64,000 bases of DNA from Callorhinus ursinus (Eukaryota; Chordata; Mammalia; Carnivora; Otariidae): the NCBI RefSeq assembly GCF_003265705.1, contig NW_020312817.1, positions 46,417,627 to 46,481,626 on the forward strand, read 5' to 3'. Below are positions 21,946 through 33,380 of the stretch, in pieces. A program made the translations under genes and the position numbers. How positions within the stretch are numbered: position 1 is the first letter of the stretch; each line of letters begins with the position of its first letter. Below the pieces are notes generated by a model, which worked only from the letters and a program-made list of their open reading frames with translations, was not told where the DNA came from and did not search any database.

Positions 21946-22760
21946 AATTTGACATTATTGGAGGGTATTAGATTACCTTATTTCTACTCTATTAAAATAG
22001 AATATCAGACTTACAGGGGAGTATTTCTCATAATGTACTACAATAAAATATCATTTACCTTTCTTCCTTTTATTTTCATGACATTATTTTCTACATACAT
22101 GTTTGGCTAATGGAGGGAACTTAACAAGAGCCAGAAAGGTTACAAGGGGATTCTTTGATCATTCATGTATCTTAGAATGCCTTTGTTTTCTTGCATTTGA
22201 AGGAAACTCTGGTTAAAATGGAAAGCATGATTTCCTGGGACTGTTAGTGCCCTTGTTTACTCAGTAATAAATATAATGTGCCTACCTTGAATAAGGACCC
22301 CTACATCTTAATTTTGCATTGAGTCCAGCAAATTGTATATTTGGCCCTGCTTTGAGTCTTGCAAAATTCCCACAAACTGTGAGTCCACTGGAATTGTGTA
22401 CTCATGGGGCATTTCAAATACTGTAAGATGGAGACTGCAGAACACATGGTATATATCACTTCTCTGTTTATGTGAAGGTTCCATCAGACATCATTTACAA
22501 AACACAAGTTTGAAGATGAAGCTATTGTTTACATTGTTCAGGTAATCCTCCTCCTGCCAGGGAAATTTAGAGGGCCTGGGTGTTTTTTGATATTTAAATA
22601 TTTGAATATCTTCAGATCAGGTTAGTTGTTTCCTTACCAGTATAATTCTCTCAAAAATGAAGTAGACTTCTAAACTATTAGTCAGTTTCATGAGTCAGTA
22701 ATTACAGCTAAACTGTTTTCCTAGATATAGTTCTTTTCTTCCTTTCCCACAGTCCTCAAC
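21946..22760. other. Unassigned single-copy DNA
   Basis: No gene or repeat recognised. Confidence 0.5.
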
Positions 22761-22827
22761 TTAATGGTGGCTATTTGTTTTTTTTGTTTGTTTGTTTTTG
22801 TTTTTTTGTTTTAATGGTGGCTATTTG
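22761..22827 (-). mobile_element. Tail-only retroinsertion with 17-bp TSD
   Basis: The direct repeats ttaatggtggctatttg at 22761-22777 and 22811-22827 are identical and flank a 33-bp tract of only T and G (22778-22810). On the minus strand this is an A-rich (CAAA)-type tail. The layout equals an L1-mediated insertion truncated so far that only the RNA tail was copied. Confidence 0.8.
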
Positions 22828-23639
22828 AAGCAATTGGTTTGTGGGAAGGCAAACCCTTAAACTGATCTTTACTGAGGGGCTAAATTTCTGCTGTTAGTTG
22901 AAAAGTACTAAAGGGACTTTGCCACTTAAATCTTTTATAAAAAAGGAATTTCCTGCTGTTTGGGGTCCAGAAGCATTCAGCTTTTCTATCTTTTCAAGGC
23001 ACACATTTCTATACTGTATCTATTTTTCATTTCTTTTGTGTTTGAAACTAGCCAATTCTAGCCTGACCTCGTATCTTATGAAATAATTTGGGAAATGCAG
23101 CTAATAATTACTGATAATAATTACCCATTAACATAAAGACTACTTTCAAGCTCTTTGTCTGGTTTACTTTACATCTCAGAAAGCTACATCATCTACATGT
23201 TGGACATTGCATTTTGAAGTTTTGTATGGCTACATGTATTTTATTACTCTTGAAATTGTGGTTGGACTTACAAATCTATGTTTAGATTTCTTTTCCCCAG
23301 AAATACTCAAAAATAACCAGGAAAAAGAATCTTGTTTTAGTCTGTCATCTTCTTATATCCAGTTTTACTGTTAAGAATTAGAGGTAATACTAATCCTCTT
23401 CCTAGTGGATGATTTTTTTCTTTCTATTATTTCCTTTTTTTTTCTTAAATGATGCTATAATACGTGAAGGGATGTCATTTTTCCTCTTTCTTAGGATTTG
23501 TCTGTTTTTTAATTTTCTTTAAGAATGGGAAATTTGTTGTTACTATGCAAATACACCTCTGCTTTAATTTTTAAAATTCTCTTTGTGTGTGATCTTTTAG
23601 AAGTCCCATTCTAGCCCCAATGGTGCTTTCTTGAAAAAA
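22828..23639. other. Unassigned single-copy DNA
   Basis: No gene or confident repeat recognised. Confidence 0.5.
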
Positions 23640-24275
23640 TAAACAAAAACTTCACCAATGTATATTCTGCTATTGTTGGATAGGTTGTTTTATAAATGGG
23701 AATTAGATCAAGTCGGTCAATAGTATATTGTGCGTGGGGTGCCTGGGTGGCTCAGTCATTAAGTGTCTGCCTTTGGCTCAGGTCATGATCCCAGAATCCT
23801 GGGATCGAGCCCCGCATTGGGCTCCGTGCTCCGCGGGAAGCCTGCTTCTCCCTCGCCCACTCCCCCTGCTTGTGTTCCCTCTCTCGCTGTGTCTCTCACT
23901 GTCAAATAAATAAATAAAATCTTAAAAAAAATAATATTATGCGTGTATACTCTATTCTTGCTGATTCTCTATCTACTCATTCCATCTATTAGAGAGGAGT
24001 TAGGTGACTAAATGTAATTTTGGTTTTGTTTACTTTTCATTTCACTTCTGGCAGTTTTTTCTTTATCTATATTGAAGTTTTTTGTTGGATGGACAGTTTA
24101 GTTTAGTTCTTGGTGAATTGACCCTTTTTATCATAAATATTTCTTTTCACTGGTAATTTTCTTTGTTTTAAATTCTACTTTATGATATTATATTTGCACG
24201 GTATTTCTTTTTCCATCCTTTCCCCTCTTTAACCAATTGATATAATTATATTTAAAGTGGATATCTTGGGAGTTT
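23640..24275 (-). mobile_element. Old L1 ORF2 5' (endonuclease) region, antisense
   Basis: Flanking a SINE, the plus strand reads ttctgctattgttggatagg, gttttataaatgggaattag, gattctctatctactcattc, ttggtgaattgaccctttt and tatatttaaagtggatatct. This is the complement of the endonuclease-coding start of ORF2 in old L1s. No frame is open. Confidence 0.75.
23736..23931 (+). mobile_element. CAN-SINE, well preserved
   Basis: ggggtgcctgggtggctcag start, aggtcatgatcccagaatcc, tgggatcgagccccgcattg, cgggaagcctgcttctccct, (CT)-rich part, then aaataaataaataaaatctt tail. Imperfect target-site copies atattgtgcgtg and atattatgcgtg flank it. Confidence 0.95.
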
Positions 24276-26769
24276 GGGTGTATGTGCTGCTTCCTTGGTA
24301 GCAGTTCCATGACTGGGGCTTGTCCTTAGGAGGTCCAGGAGAGAAGAAGGAAAATAAATGGGGAAAAATTTTGGATTTCTCCACACTTTCCACCTCATAG
24401 AAGTTCCGTTTTTGAGTCTTCTGGTCAGAATGAGATAAGTATCTTATAGGTTACTGTTGTCCTTGCTCGCTGTACAATTTCTCAATTTGGGCATCTTCAG
24501 GTCAAAATATGGAGATAAAGGAGGAAAACAGCAAACAAAATAGGAAACTACATGTTGTACTGGTAGTTCTTCAGATTTTGATTTCTCTGCCCTGTCTTTC
24601 TGATAATGTTTACCTTCCAGAGTCCTCAGGTAGTTGCTTTTTGTATTCTCTCCAGGAATTTTAGTTGTATTTGTGACAGTGATTGACTTTAGTGAGCCTA
24701 CTCCATCTTGGATGGCAGAAAAAAATAAATGGTGCATTTTTTAAAAAATTCACCTACTGCAAGACAACATACTACCATCTACAAGGATTTAGTTATAATA
24801 AATATACAAATGTATGATGAGTGTGGATATAAATAGCAGCCATGCAAGCTATGCAGTATATAGTGTGCATAAACCCATATGAGAATGCTACCTATCTCCT
24901 GGTGTTGGTCTTTCTATCTCTGTCTTCCATATATAATCCCTATCCCTTTAATACTTTCTATCCCATTGTCTTTCCTCTCTGCTTTCATAGATTTTTTTTG
25001 TCTAGTCTGAACTTCTTTCTTATTAATTTGTTCTTTACTTTTTCTATTTGTTCTTTTTTTTGCTCTTTCTTTAATTTATAATCTTCATTCTTTATTCTCC
25101 CATATGAATTTTTTATGACTGTGTTTTTGCTTCATATTTCTAATGTCCTCCATTATGTTTTTGGAAAGTATTTATTATAATTATTTTAATTTCTAGATTG
25201 TTCTATCCTAATAATTTTGGTTCATGTTGTACCTGAGTCATCCTTTTATAGTAGTTGAAATTGCGAGGTGTGTAGTTACTTTGGCAAACAAGCTGAATCA
25301 CTGACAATGTTGGCTTTCCTGTCTGGTAATATGTAATGGAAAAGCTACAGTTCATAAGAAGGACTGGGGCCCTCTCCATGGGGTTGAGAGAGAGGCCACA
25401 TTAAACTGCTGATGATCACCTCTAATTGTTATTACTTCATTAGGCAACAACTCCTCTAGTGAGTGAAACTTTAAACACAAAGGAACTGGAGTTGGAAAAC
25501 ACACCATTCAATTTCCACAGTTTAATGTGCCATTGCCAGGAATTTGAGGAATTTGAGGGAAAAGGAGTTGTTAATGTCAATAACATAAAATAGTCAGTCA
25601 CACCTCATTTTACAGCTCTTCATCCTAATAGGTTTTGTGCCAATCCAAAATTATCCCATTCACATTGAGCAGCTTAGGCCTGATGCTGGTCATTTCTGTT
25701 GTGATAGGTCAGTTAAAGGTTTTTCCAAATAATTTAAGAGTGTGACAACAGTACAACTTAAATTTTTCCTTCAATGTATTCTCTTCCTAAGACAATACCA
25801 TCTACTCTCTCATGAGTTCATAATACTCTGTTCTTCCCAGGAGTTTCTCAAAATTTTAATGTCATTTCTTGTATAAAACCTTTCCTGTAATTTCTGTTTT
25901 GTTTTTTTATTTATTTTTTTACCACTGGTGATTTTAGGGGATACAGACAGCAGCCCATTCTATCTGCCATATTGTCTTGAACGTTTAACCTTTTTGACAG
26001 TTTTTCCTATTTTTGTAAGCCCCACTTAACTCTATTCTCCAAATGATTGTTTAGGAATCCTGCCTTTGAATCTTAATATCGCTAAGAACATATTTTAGGA
26101 GGCTCCCTTTGCTTTAGAATTATTTGTATTACTTCCATGCCCCCAATGGATGGTTATCCAGATTGCTTTTGCATTTCTTTGTTTTCAGATAGTTTGCCAA
26201 GTATTTTCATCAATAAATATTTTAGAAATCATTCCATCCTGATTATTTAAAGATAAAATAATCTATTACTTAAAATTGAGAAAGTGTTAAAGTATTGAGA
26301 GGAATTCCAATGCATAAATATTTCCTATTTTTCACAATAGAATATGCATATTTATGGAGAAAGCGTGGGCTAGAAAGCTGTAGAAAAGAAAGTAAATGTG
26401 CAAAAGTGATCTAATGCATATCTCAGAGTATGTATCCTCATTATTATGCAAATAATATATTCTACTGATGAAATGTTCACAGTAATAGATAATGCAAAAT
26501 AATAGATAAGCTACCTAGTTATAACCTTTCATTAAGCAATGCTGCATTAAAGGTAACATACTCATGGCACATCTTACATTTTCTTAGCATAACTAAATAA
26601 TATGTTTTATTATAACGATGCTATAAATGGTTATGATAATGAGACTATACTTTCAGCACAGGTAGAAGTTATAACTAACTCAAGTCTAAGATAGTATTAC
26701 ATATAATGTAATCCTAAATGTTCAACATGGTTGGTAAATGCAGTTTTCTGGTTAATTATATAGTTTAAT
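24276..26769. other. Unassigned single-copy DNA
   Basis: No exon is recognised. A 97-codon minus-strand frame (24444-24737) and T-rich open stretches around 24.84-25.08 kb show no domain. A short tandem gaatttgag repeat sits near 25540-25560. Parts may be old repeats below my recognition. Confidence 0.45.
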
Positions 26770-26855
26770 TTAAGAGTGAATAACTATTCATTTAGCACCT
26801 ACTCTGTGTGTGTGCAGAATATGTGATAAAAATAACGTACAAGGCGCAGTACTTA
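26770..26855 (+). mobile_element. Possible L2 fragment
   Basis: ctattcatttagcacctact followed by gtgtgcagaatatgtgataa is reminiscent of the L2 consensus around its target-site-rich 3' part. It is short and diverged. Confidence 0.3.
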
Positions 26856-27218
26856 CTAAATACCTGAGTTTAAAATACATTTGAGCAGACAATGCATTCT
26901 TTTTTGAAAACAATAGAGGAAATGTATAATGTATATTATAATTTGAGAATAAATAGTAAGTGCAAAGAGTATTATTATTTAAATACTATATTTAGACAAG
27001 AAGTTTTGAATACAAAAAGTAAATGTCATAAAAAGCTTCAATTTTAAAATTATTTTATTCATTATGACATAATAATTCTCAATTGGAAAGCTTATTGCTT
27101 CATAAGTTTTATGTTAATATTCTGATAAATTTACTGCAGTTTGAATGTTTAATAGTTTTACTAAACTATTTTACTAAATGTAATATGGTTGCAATCACTA
27201 ATTACCAGTCTCTGTCTT

Positions 27219-27297
27219 ATACACACAGACACATAAATAAATATATACATAAATATATATACACATATATGTGTATGTATATAGATAAATAGATACA
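27219..27297. repeat. AT-rich (TACA/TATA) low-complexity tract
   Basis: Mixed CACA, TAAA and TATA units, ending agataaatagatac. Confidence 0.85.
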
Positions 27298-27889
27298 AAT
27301 CTCTTAATATATTGATAAATGTTTTTTGAAAAAGAATTTGTTGGACATATTCACAGAAAGGAAAAAATGCACATGACTACACAAAGAAATGCTCATGAAT
27401 TTGAAACAAAAATGAGTGTGCCAAACAAAAGTTCAAACAACCAGTTGTGTAAGGAAATTGCATAGTCTTGTAGGTGCAAGATCAAGAAAGTCACAACATA
27501 AGATGGCATGCAATTTGCCAAAAACATCAAATGAAATGGGAAAAAATGTTCTTGAATATACAGAAACAAGATAAATATAACAGAAAATGTAGCCTTTACT
27601 ATCCATGGAGACAAAAATTTGAAATTCAGTGACACAAAGAATCAGTCAACCATCAACAGAAATTTGTTGAATGTTTATTAGTGTGAAGAAAATTCGAAAG
27701 GAAGAAGAAATGTCTTACCCTTAATATTTTTTCCCCCACTCTGAAATGGGTTGTAAATAATCAGATGCAAGTTCATCAGCTCTGTTGGTTTTCTCCACTC
27801 CCACAACATAGCCACTCTTGGGCTTCTTTCTCTGGAGTGAAACCTCAGAGTGATGTATAAATAGCAATTTGTTGCCTTCTCTGCAGAGA

Positions 27890-27985
27890 AGATGAGTTCA
27901 AATAGTATTTTACTTTTTGCTAGCTCTGTGACATTGGGAAAGTTAGTAAAGCTCTAAAAACTATGTTTCTCCAGCTTTCAGTACT
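27890..27985 (+). mobile_element. MIR fragment
   Basis: gagttcaaatagtattttac, tagctctgtgacattgggaa and agttagtaaagctctaaaaa correspond to the MIR core. Confidence 0.55.
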
Positions 27986-28599
27986 TTTTTCAGTATTGTC
28001 TTGATACTGCATTTTAATATAGTCCCAAAATTCTCCTGTGAAGGAAATTGAAGGAACGCCCACAGCTTATAGCTTAGATGCTAACAAGGAAGTCTTTCTG
28101 GTAGATCCTGTTGGTGTATCTACTATGAATATCCTACTAATAGATTTCCACTGATATGAAATAGTCAGTTTAATAGTCATTTCTGCTTTAAATAAGGCAC
28201 TGGAAGCCCAAGGTAACTAAGTTTCTTGTTGTAGTTTAGCAAATGAAAGACAACTTCCTTTTTGTGCATAGTCCATTGAAAACATATGTAGAAAGAGCTA
28301 CCTGTGTAACAAAGTCTAAAAGCCTTTTTAGTGAAAATCTTTTAGTGTTGTGACTTAGGTTGGTGTCCAATGGTGGCTCAGCTGAGAGACTTATCCAAAA
28401 AACAAACACTCTACTACAAAGATACACCTCTCATCTAATGACTAGGGCACTTCCTGTAGCTAGGGAATTTTGACTGGTTCCACTTTCTAGAATAATTTAT
28501 TTTTCTTCAGAGTTCCTAGTCCCAACATAAAGGCTACCTCATTTATGTGATAAACAAACATGTTGCAAGTTTTGTGACTGCCAGTGATATTTTATACTG

Positions 28600-28800
28600 T
28601 TTCTGACTTTTCACTATAATATGTAATGGGGAAATGAACATCTCCACTTCTAAAACTTTCACTTACATTGGTTTATTACTTTGGGATCACTTCCCAGAAA
28701 TGGTATTACTTTTACAAATAATATGAATATGCTTATGGTTTCAGATACTTATTGGTGAACTGCTTTAAGAAGGTGGTGTGTATAAATTTGCAATTCCTCT
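28600..28800 (-). mobile_element. Old L1ME/HAL1-like fragment, antisense
   Basis: gaaatgaacatctccacttc, ttgggatcacttcccagaaa and tgcaattcctctgaaatg read as the complement of an old L1 ORF2 C-terminal region. Diverged. Confidence 0.4.
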
Positions 28801-28960
28801 GAAATGTAAAAATTGAGCCAATTTCATTGCACATGTACCAAAACTGGGAATATTAAACAAAACAAGAGGGAAAAGCCATAGTGAAATGGAATATAACACT
28901 GTGAAAATAAGTTTGAAAAAAATGTAATATGGATGATTTCTATAAAAATATACAATGGCA

Positions 28961-29158
28961 GGGTGCCTGGGTGGCACACTCGGTTAAGCTTCTTTCTGCC
29001 TTTGGCTCAGGTCATGATCCTGGGGTCCTGGGATCAAGCCCCACATCGGGCTACCTGCTCAATGGGCAGCCTGCTTCTCCCTCTGCCACTCCCCCTACTT
29101 GTGCTCTCTTTCTCTCTCTCTCTGTCAAATAAATAAATTTAAAAAATCTTAAAAAAAA
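28961..29158 (+). mobile_element. CAN-SINE with TSD
   Basis: gggtgcctgggtggcacact start, aggtcatgatcctggggtc, tgcttctccctctgccactc, aaataaataaattt tail. Flanks atacaatggca (28950-28960) and atacaatgaca (29159-29169) form an 11-bp duplication with one change. Plus-strand frames through the element are incidental. Confidence 0.95.
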
Positions 29159-30285
29159 ATACAATGACAATATTATCTCAAAAGCAGGAAAAATGTAACC
29201 ATACTGGTAAACTTAGAACATATTGGACTTTTTATCAAAAGGTTATAGCAAGAAAGGCACTAAGCCCAGAACATTATAAGGAGAATAATTTCAAATCATT
29301 TCAAATGGATAATTCTCATGCAGTATAATCTGATGCATATCATATAATTTTAAAAAATAAAACAATTGAAGGCACTCAAATTATAAGTACTTCTAATAGA
29401 AAAAATTAGTATTCATGCATAACACCAATAGCCATGAAAAATTATAGTAAAAATCCATTCATAATAATAACATAGGCTATAAATTATGACATTTACTTAT
29501 ATACAAAGAACAACCAGTTAAAATTTATGGTATAAGAGTACACAGTTCAGTGAGCATAACACTTTTAGGGATAACCAATTAAACATAGTGACTTTTTGTT
29601 GTGATAGTGGGAATGGAGAGACTGGAAACAATTCATTGGGGGGATAAAAAAAAGCTTGTAAAAATAGTAAGAAAGCTCTAAATAGAAGATCAATTAGGGC
29701 TAACATCCTACTAGCTATTAAAAGTTATAAAATTTCAGAAGAGTGGTATAGGTACATAAATAGAAGACCAATGTGAATAGTAAAGAAAATCTAGAAAAAT
29801 AAATTGATATAGGAGGAAGTAGCATTTTAGTTCTGTGGTGAGAAGATCTAACTTTCAATAAATAGTGTTGGAGTAATTTTGTAGACATCTGGAAAACTAT
29901 GGAAACTCCTACCATATACTGACATAAACTCCAAATGGATCAAGGATTTACATGTGTAACAACCTAAAAAATCATATGAAACATAAAAATTATTTGAATA
30001 TTTTAATGAAATATACACTAGAAGAAACCATTTAAGAAAATAAAGATTTTGTTATGAAAACAGCAAACATATCTGCACATCTTAAAAACATAAGTTAGAA
30101 TGAAATGTAAATAAAGTAGGAAATACGTTTGCAATTTCTATCAGAGACAAGCCTCATAGTATATAAATCTCAAAATATATAAAGATTATTAATAAAAACT
30201 GATAGGGAAAGAATGATAATCCCATAGAAAATGGTTCAGAACTCATATTATACAGATATGTAATTGAAAATAGTATTTAAACATA

Positions 30286-30472
30286 CAAGGCACCTGGGTG
30301 GAGAAGTCAGTTAAGCATCCAACTCTTTGTTTTCCGCTCAGGTCATGATCTCAGGGTCCTGGGATCGAGCCCTGCATTGGGCTCTGCACTCAGTGTGGAA
30401 TCTGCTTGGGATTCTCTCTGCTTCTCCTCCCCTCCCCCACCTCAAATAAATAAATAAATCTTAAAAAAGGAA
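30286..30472 (+). mobile_element. CAN-SINE with 20-bp TSD inside L1
   Basis: Starts near caaggcacctgggtggagaa and ends aaataaataaataaatctta. Flanks 30266-30285 and 30473-30492 (gaaaatartatttraacata) are a 20-bp duplication with two differences. Confidence 0.93.
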
Positions 30473-30832
30473 GAAAATAATATTTGAACATATGAAAATA
30501 TAACCTACCTTGTTTTTATATAAGGAAGGTAACACAAAGTAAATTTGCAATGCTACCACTTTTGTTAACAACATTGCCACAATTAAAAAGCTTAATAACT
30601 GTCTTGTCAAGGATGTAGGGAAACAGGCACGTAAAACATCGGTTGTGGCATTAGAAGCTGTTAGTATTCTTAGCAAAATTTCACATATGTACAGACAGTG
30701 ACCTAGTAATCTCACTTATATGACTTAAACTGATATATTTGAATAATTGCTTGGCATTATTTATTAGGCTTAGTTATAATTGAAGAGGACTACAGACAAG
30801 TCATATATTCAGCGTTAGAAGATAGTGAAACA

Positions 30833-31164
30833 TGTCTTTCTCTGATTGACTTATTTCGCTCAGCATAATACCCTCCAGTTCCATCCACATCATTGCAAAT
30901 GGCAAGATCTCATTCCTTTTTATGGCTGCATAATATTCCATCGTGTGTTTATATATGTGTATATGTGTGTGTGTGTGTATATATATACCACATCTTCTTT
31001 ATCCATTCATCTGTCGATGGACATCTTGGCTCTTTCCTTAGTTTGGCTATTGTGAACATTGCTGCTATAAACATGAGGGTGCGCATACCCCTTCGGGGAA
31101 TGGAACACTACATCAAAAACTAAGGATGTAATGTATGGTGATTAACATAACATAATAAAAAAAA
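30833..31164 (-). mobile_element. Young twin-primed L1 with perfect 16-bp TSD
   Basis: 30833 to about 31100 is antisense ORF2 end (tgtctttctctgattgactt ... gctgctataaacatgagggt). From about 31100 to 31164 the sequence is the sense L1 3' end (ggaacactacatcaaaaac, gtgattaacataacataat, A tail). Identical repeats agaagatagtgaaaca lie at 30817-30832 and 31165-31180. This is a 5'-inverted insertion of one L1 transcript; its low divergence from the full-length copy suggests relative youth. A TG/TA microsatellite at about 30945-30988 sits in ORF2. Confidence 0.93.
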
Positions 31165-31250
31165 AGAAGATAGTGAAACAAATTGTGAAACAGACTTACA
31201 ATGAAATACTAATTAGACAAATTGCTCCCCACAAAAAATGTTTTCTAATG

Positions 31251-31479
31251 TAAATCTAAATCAAATTTCTGAATCTAAATACCTGGCATTATTAAAAATT
31301 AAGGAGGAATGTAAGTAAATATTTAATGAGAATGAAAATGAGTAGTAGGATTCACTATTTCAAAATATATGCATAATTCACAAATGAAGGAAATTTTTTC
31401 AAACTTTGTTTAATCAAGATATTCAGAAATTTGCAAAGATATGAGATATACATTATAACTACAAGAATTAGGACATAAT
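31251..31479. other. AT-rich DNA, no assignment
   Basis: Probably decayed L1 between two better matches, but I cannot support a call. Confidence 0.4.
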
Positions 31480-31690
31480 GACACTACCCCAAAATAGATT
31501 AATAGGGCATAAAAGAAAGTCTAGAACATGTTCAAAAATAGATATTGAGAATACAATTAATATAACCTTCCAAATTTGGTATTACAGACACATTATTCAA
31601 AAAAATGTACAAGATTTATTGGATAAACTGATAATTACACCCTTATCTCATACTCCAAATAAATTTTAAGTGAATTAAGGTTTTCAGTGA
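31480..31690 (+). mobile_element. Possible old L1 ORF2 fragment, sense
   Basis: ataaccttccaaatttggta, ttattggataaactgataat and cttatctcatactccaaata resemble the part of ORF2 just before the 3' end. A 63-codon frame here is chance. Confidence 0.4.
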
Positions 31691-31708
31691 AAATACTTAA
31701 AAGTTGAT

Positions 31709-31890
31709 TTTTTTCTTTTTTTTAGAGAGAGAGTGAGAGAGCACAAACAGGGTAGCAGCAGAGGGAGAGGGAGAGGGAGAACAGACTCCTGGCTGAGCAG
31801 GGAGCCCAACATGGGGCATAATACCAGGACCCTGGGATCATGACCTGAGCTGAAGGCAGACACTTAAATGACTGAGCCACCTAGGTGCTC
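31709..31890 (-). mobile_element. CAN-SINE, antisense
   Basis: On the minus strand: ggagcacctaggtggctcag, aggtcatgatcccagggtcc, GA/CT-rich tail region. Flanks cttaaaagttga (31696-31707) and cttaaagttttga (31891-31903) are an imperfect duplication. Confidence 0.9.
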
Positions 31891-31904
31891 CTTAAAGTTT
31901 TGAT

Positions 31905-32744
31905 ATAAGGAATATAAATTAATATTTAGATACATTAGGTTTATAAATTAATGTCACCAAAAACAAATAAATAACAGCTTTATATTATGTGAATAACACT
32001 ATAAAGTTGATGTTTATTGGCTATTGCTATCTGCTAAGTATTTCCCCCTTACTCTCTTTCTAATGCATGAAGGTCTGTGGATCCATAAAGATCCTTATAA
32101 ATCAAGCTAAAATTCAACCATTAAAATAGTTAAACTATGAAAGTTCATATAATGCCATGGAAACAAGGTCCAATAATATGCAATTCAAAAACCAGTTTAT
32201 TTATAATATCACATGAAGCTTGATCAGCAAACTTCATTCTGTTTTCCTCATCTCTCTGATCATTTTCCTCACTGAATCCATGATCAGGAGGTCTTGGCAA
32301 CTTACTTGGCCACTCGTTGTGTCTTTAAGGAAGCAAGTGAACAACATTTTCCCCCAAACATCAAACAGAACCCCAGGGTCACAGCCTGACTGGATCTTCT
32401 TATGACCTATTCTCATCACTGGAATTATTGTCATGGCCTGGCAATGGATGTACTGCTGTAATGACTTAGATCTGGGCCACATGCCCCACCCTAGAAGCAG
32501 ATAGATGGTGGTGAGCAAAAGCAGGGGTGCTATAACCAAGAATAAAGGTGAATTGAATCTAGTGGAGGAATAAGAACAATTGCTCACTCCATATATATGT
32601 GACAAATAAAGCACCAACATCTTTAATATATTAAGAATATTTCCAAATCACTAAGTATATAGAAACTTGCCAAGAAAAATATCAATTAAGAAAATAGTAT
32701 GTTAATACTAAAAAATTTTAAAGCCAATAGATGATGTGTGGAAA
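31905..32744. other. Unassigned single-copy DNA with a 128-codon frame
   Basis: The minus strand at 32234-32620 is open for 128 codons in DNA less AT-rich than its surroundings. The product has a hydrophobic segment near residues 25-45 but no recognised domain. No A tail, promoter or splice evidence is visible; the DNA could be an unrecognised old repeat. Confidence 0.35.
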
Positions 32745-32802
32745 AAAAACCTACAACTTTAGTTATTATTTATTTTTATTTTTTTTAAAAACCTACAACT
32801 TT
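32745..32802 (-). mobile_element. Second tail-only retroinsertion with 16-bp TSD
   Basis: Identical repeats aaaaacctacaacttt at 32745-32760 and 32787-32802 flank 26 bp that is T-rich with scattered A and one G (32761-32786). On the minus strand the insert reads as an (AAAT)n/poly-A tail like that of the local SINEs. Confidence 0.75.
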
Positions 32803-32969
32803 TGTAATGATGAATGGGATGGCTAATTAAACCATAATGAGTCAGGAATTTAGGTCTCTAAATTGGCCCATAATACTTCACCTGTTTTAAAATACAATAT
32901 TGTTAGTGTTAAGAGTAAGCAAAATGGGTATTCTTTACTGCTGGTAAAAAATGTAAAATAATATCTACA

Positions 32970-33056
32970 TTTGTATGTATATCCATACATCTGTATCAGT
33001 ATATGCATATTTGTATGGATGTATGTATGTGTGTATGTGTGTGTATGTGTGTGTGA
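32970..33056. repeat. (TATG)n/(TGTA)n microsatellite
   Basis: Degenerate TATG units turn into a purer tgtatgtgtgtgtatgtgtg tract. Confidence 0.9.
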
Positions 33057-33089
33057 CTAGAAGGATAAATTTGACAATGTGTGGAATTT

Positions 33090-33380
33090 GACAATATGAA
33101 GAACTAAAAATTGTATCTACCATATGCTTCTCAGGATAGACATTTCACTACTAAATATTTATGCTTAAGGGAAAAATGATAAATGTAAGCAGAATTGCTT
33201 GAACAATAGTCTACACTGATCTGTTTCTCATTTATAATCTTTTAAACAAAAGTATTCCTATTTAATTCATGGTATAAAACGGAACACAATAAAATGTTAA
33301 AAGTTGTATCATTGAAAAATCATTATAAATGTGGGAAATGTTCATAATGCATTGCTAAGTAAAAAGTACAGATCTTTATA
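33090..33380 (+). mobile_element. Old L1ME/HAL1-like 3' end, sense
   Basis: aatgttcataatgcattgct, aagtaaaaagtacagatctt and neighbouring text fit the decayed 3' part of old L1 elements. Low resolution. Confidence 0.45.

Larger units (their letters stand above)
26856..28599. other. AT-rich single-copy DNA
   Basis: Contains a TA/CA low-complexity tract (27219-27297) and a probable MIR (27890-27985). No coding exon is recognised. Frames near 27.4-27.6 and 28.2-28.4 kb are short and lack domains. Confidence 0.5.
29240..31250 (+). mobile_element. Old L1M ORF2, sense, split by two later insertions
   Basis: Decayed ORF2 phrases run in order: gctattaaaagttataaaat, ttcaataaatagtgttggag, aaactccaaatggatcaagg, then after the SINE tgtcaaggatgtagggaaac and, after the inverted L1, aatgaaatactaattagac. 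The pre- and post-insertion sequence is collinear, which shows a single old element broken at 30286 and 30833. Confidence 0.75.

Noticed and set aside
32234..32620. 128-codon minus-strand frame as a membrane protein gene
   Set aside because: Only one loose hydrophobic stretch, no family likeness, and no promoter, splice or polyadenylation context.
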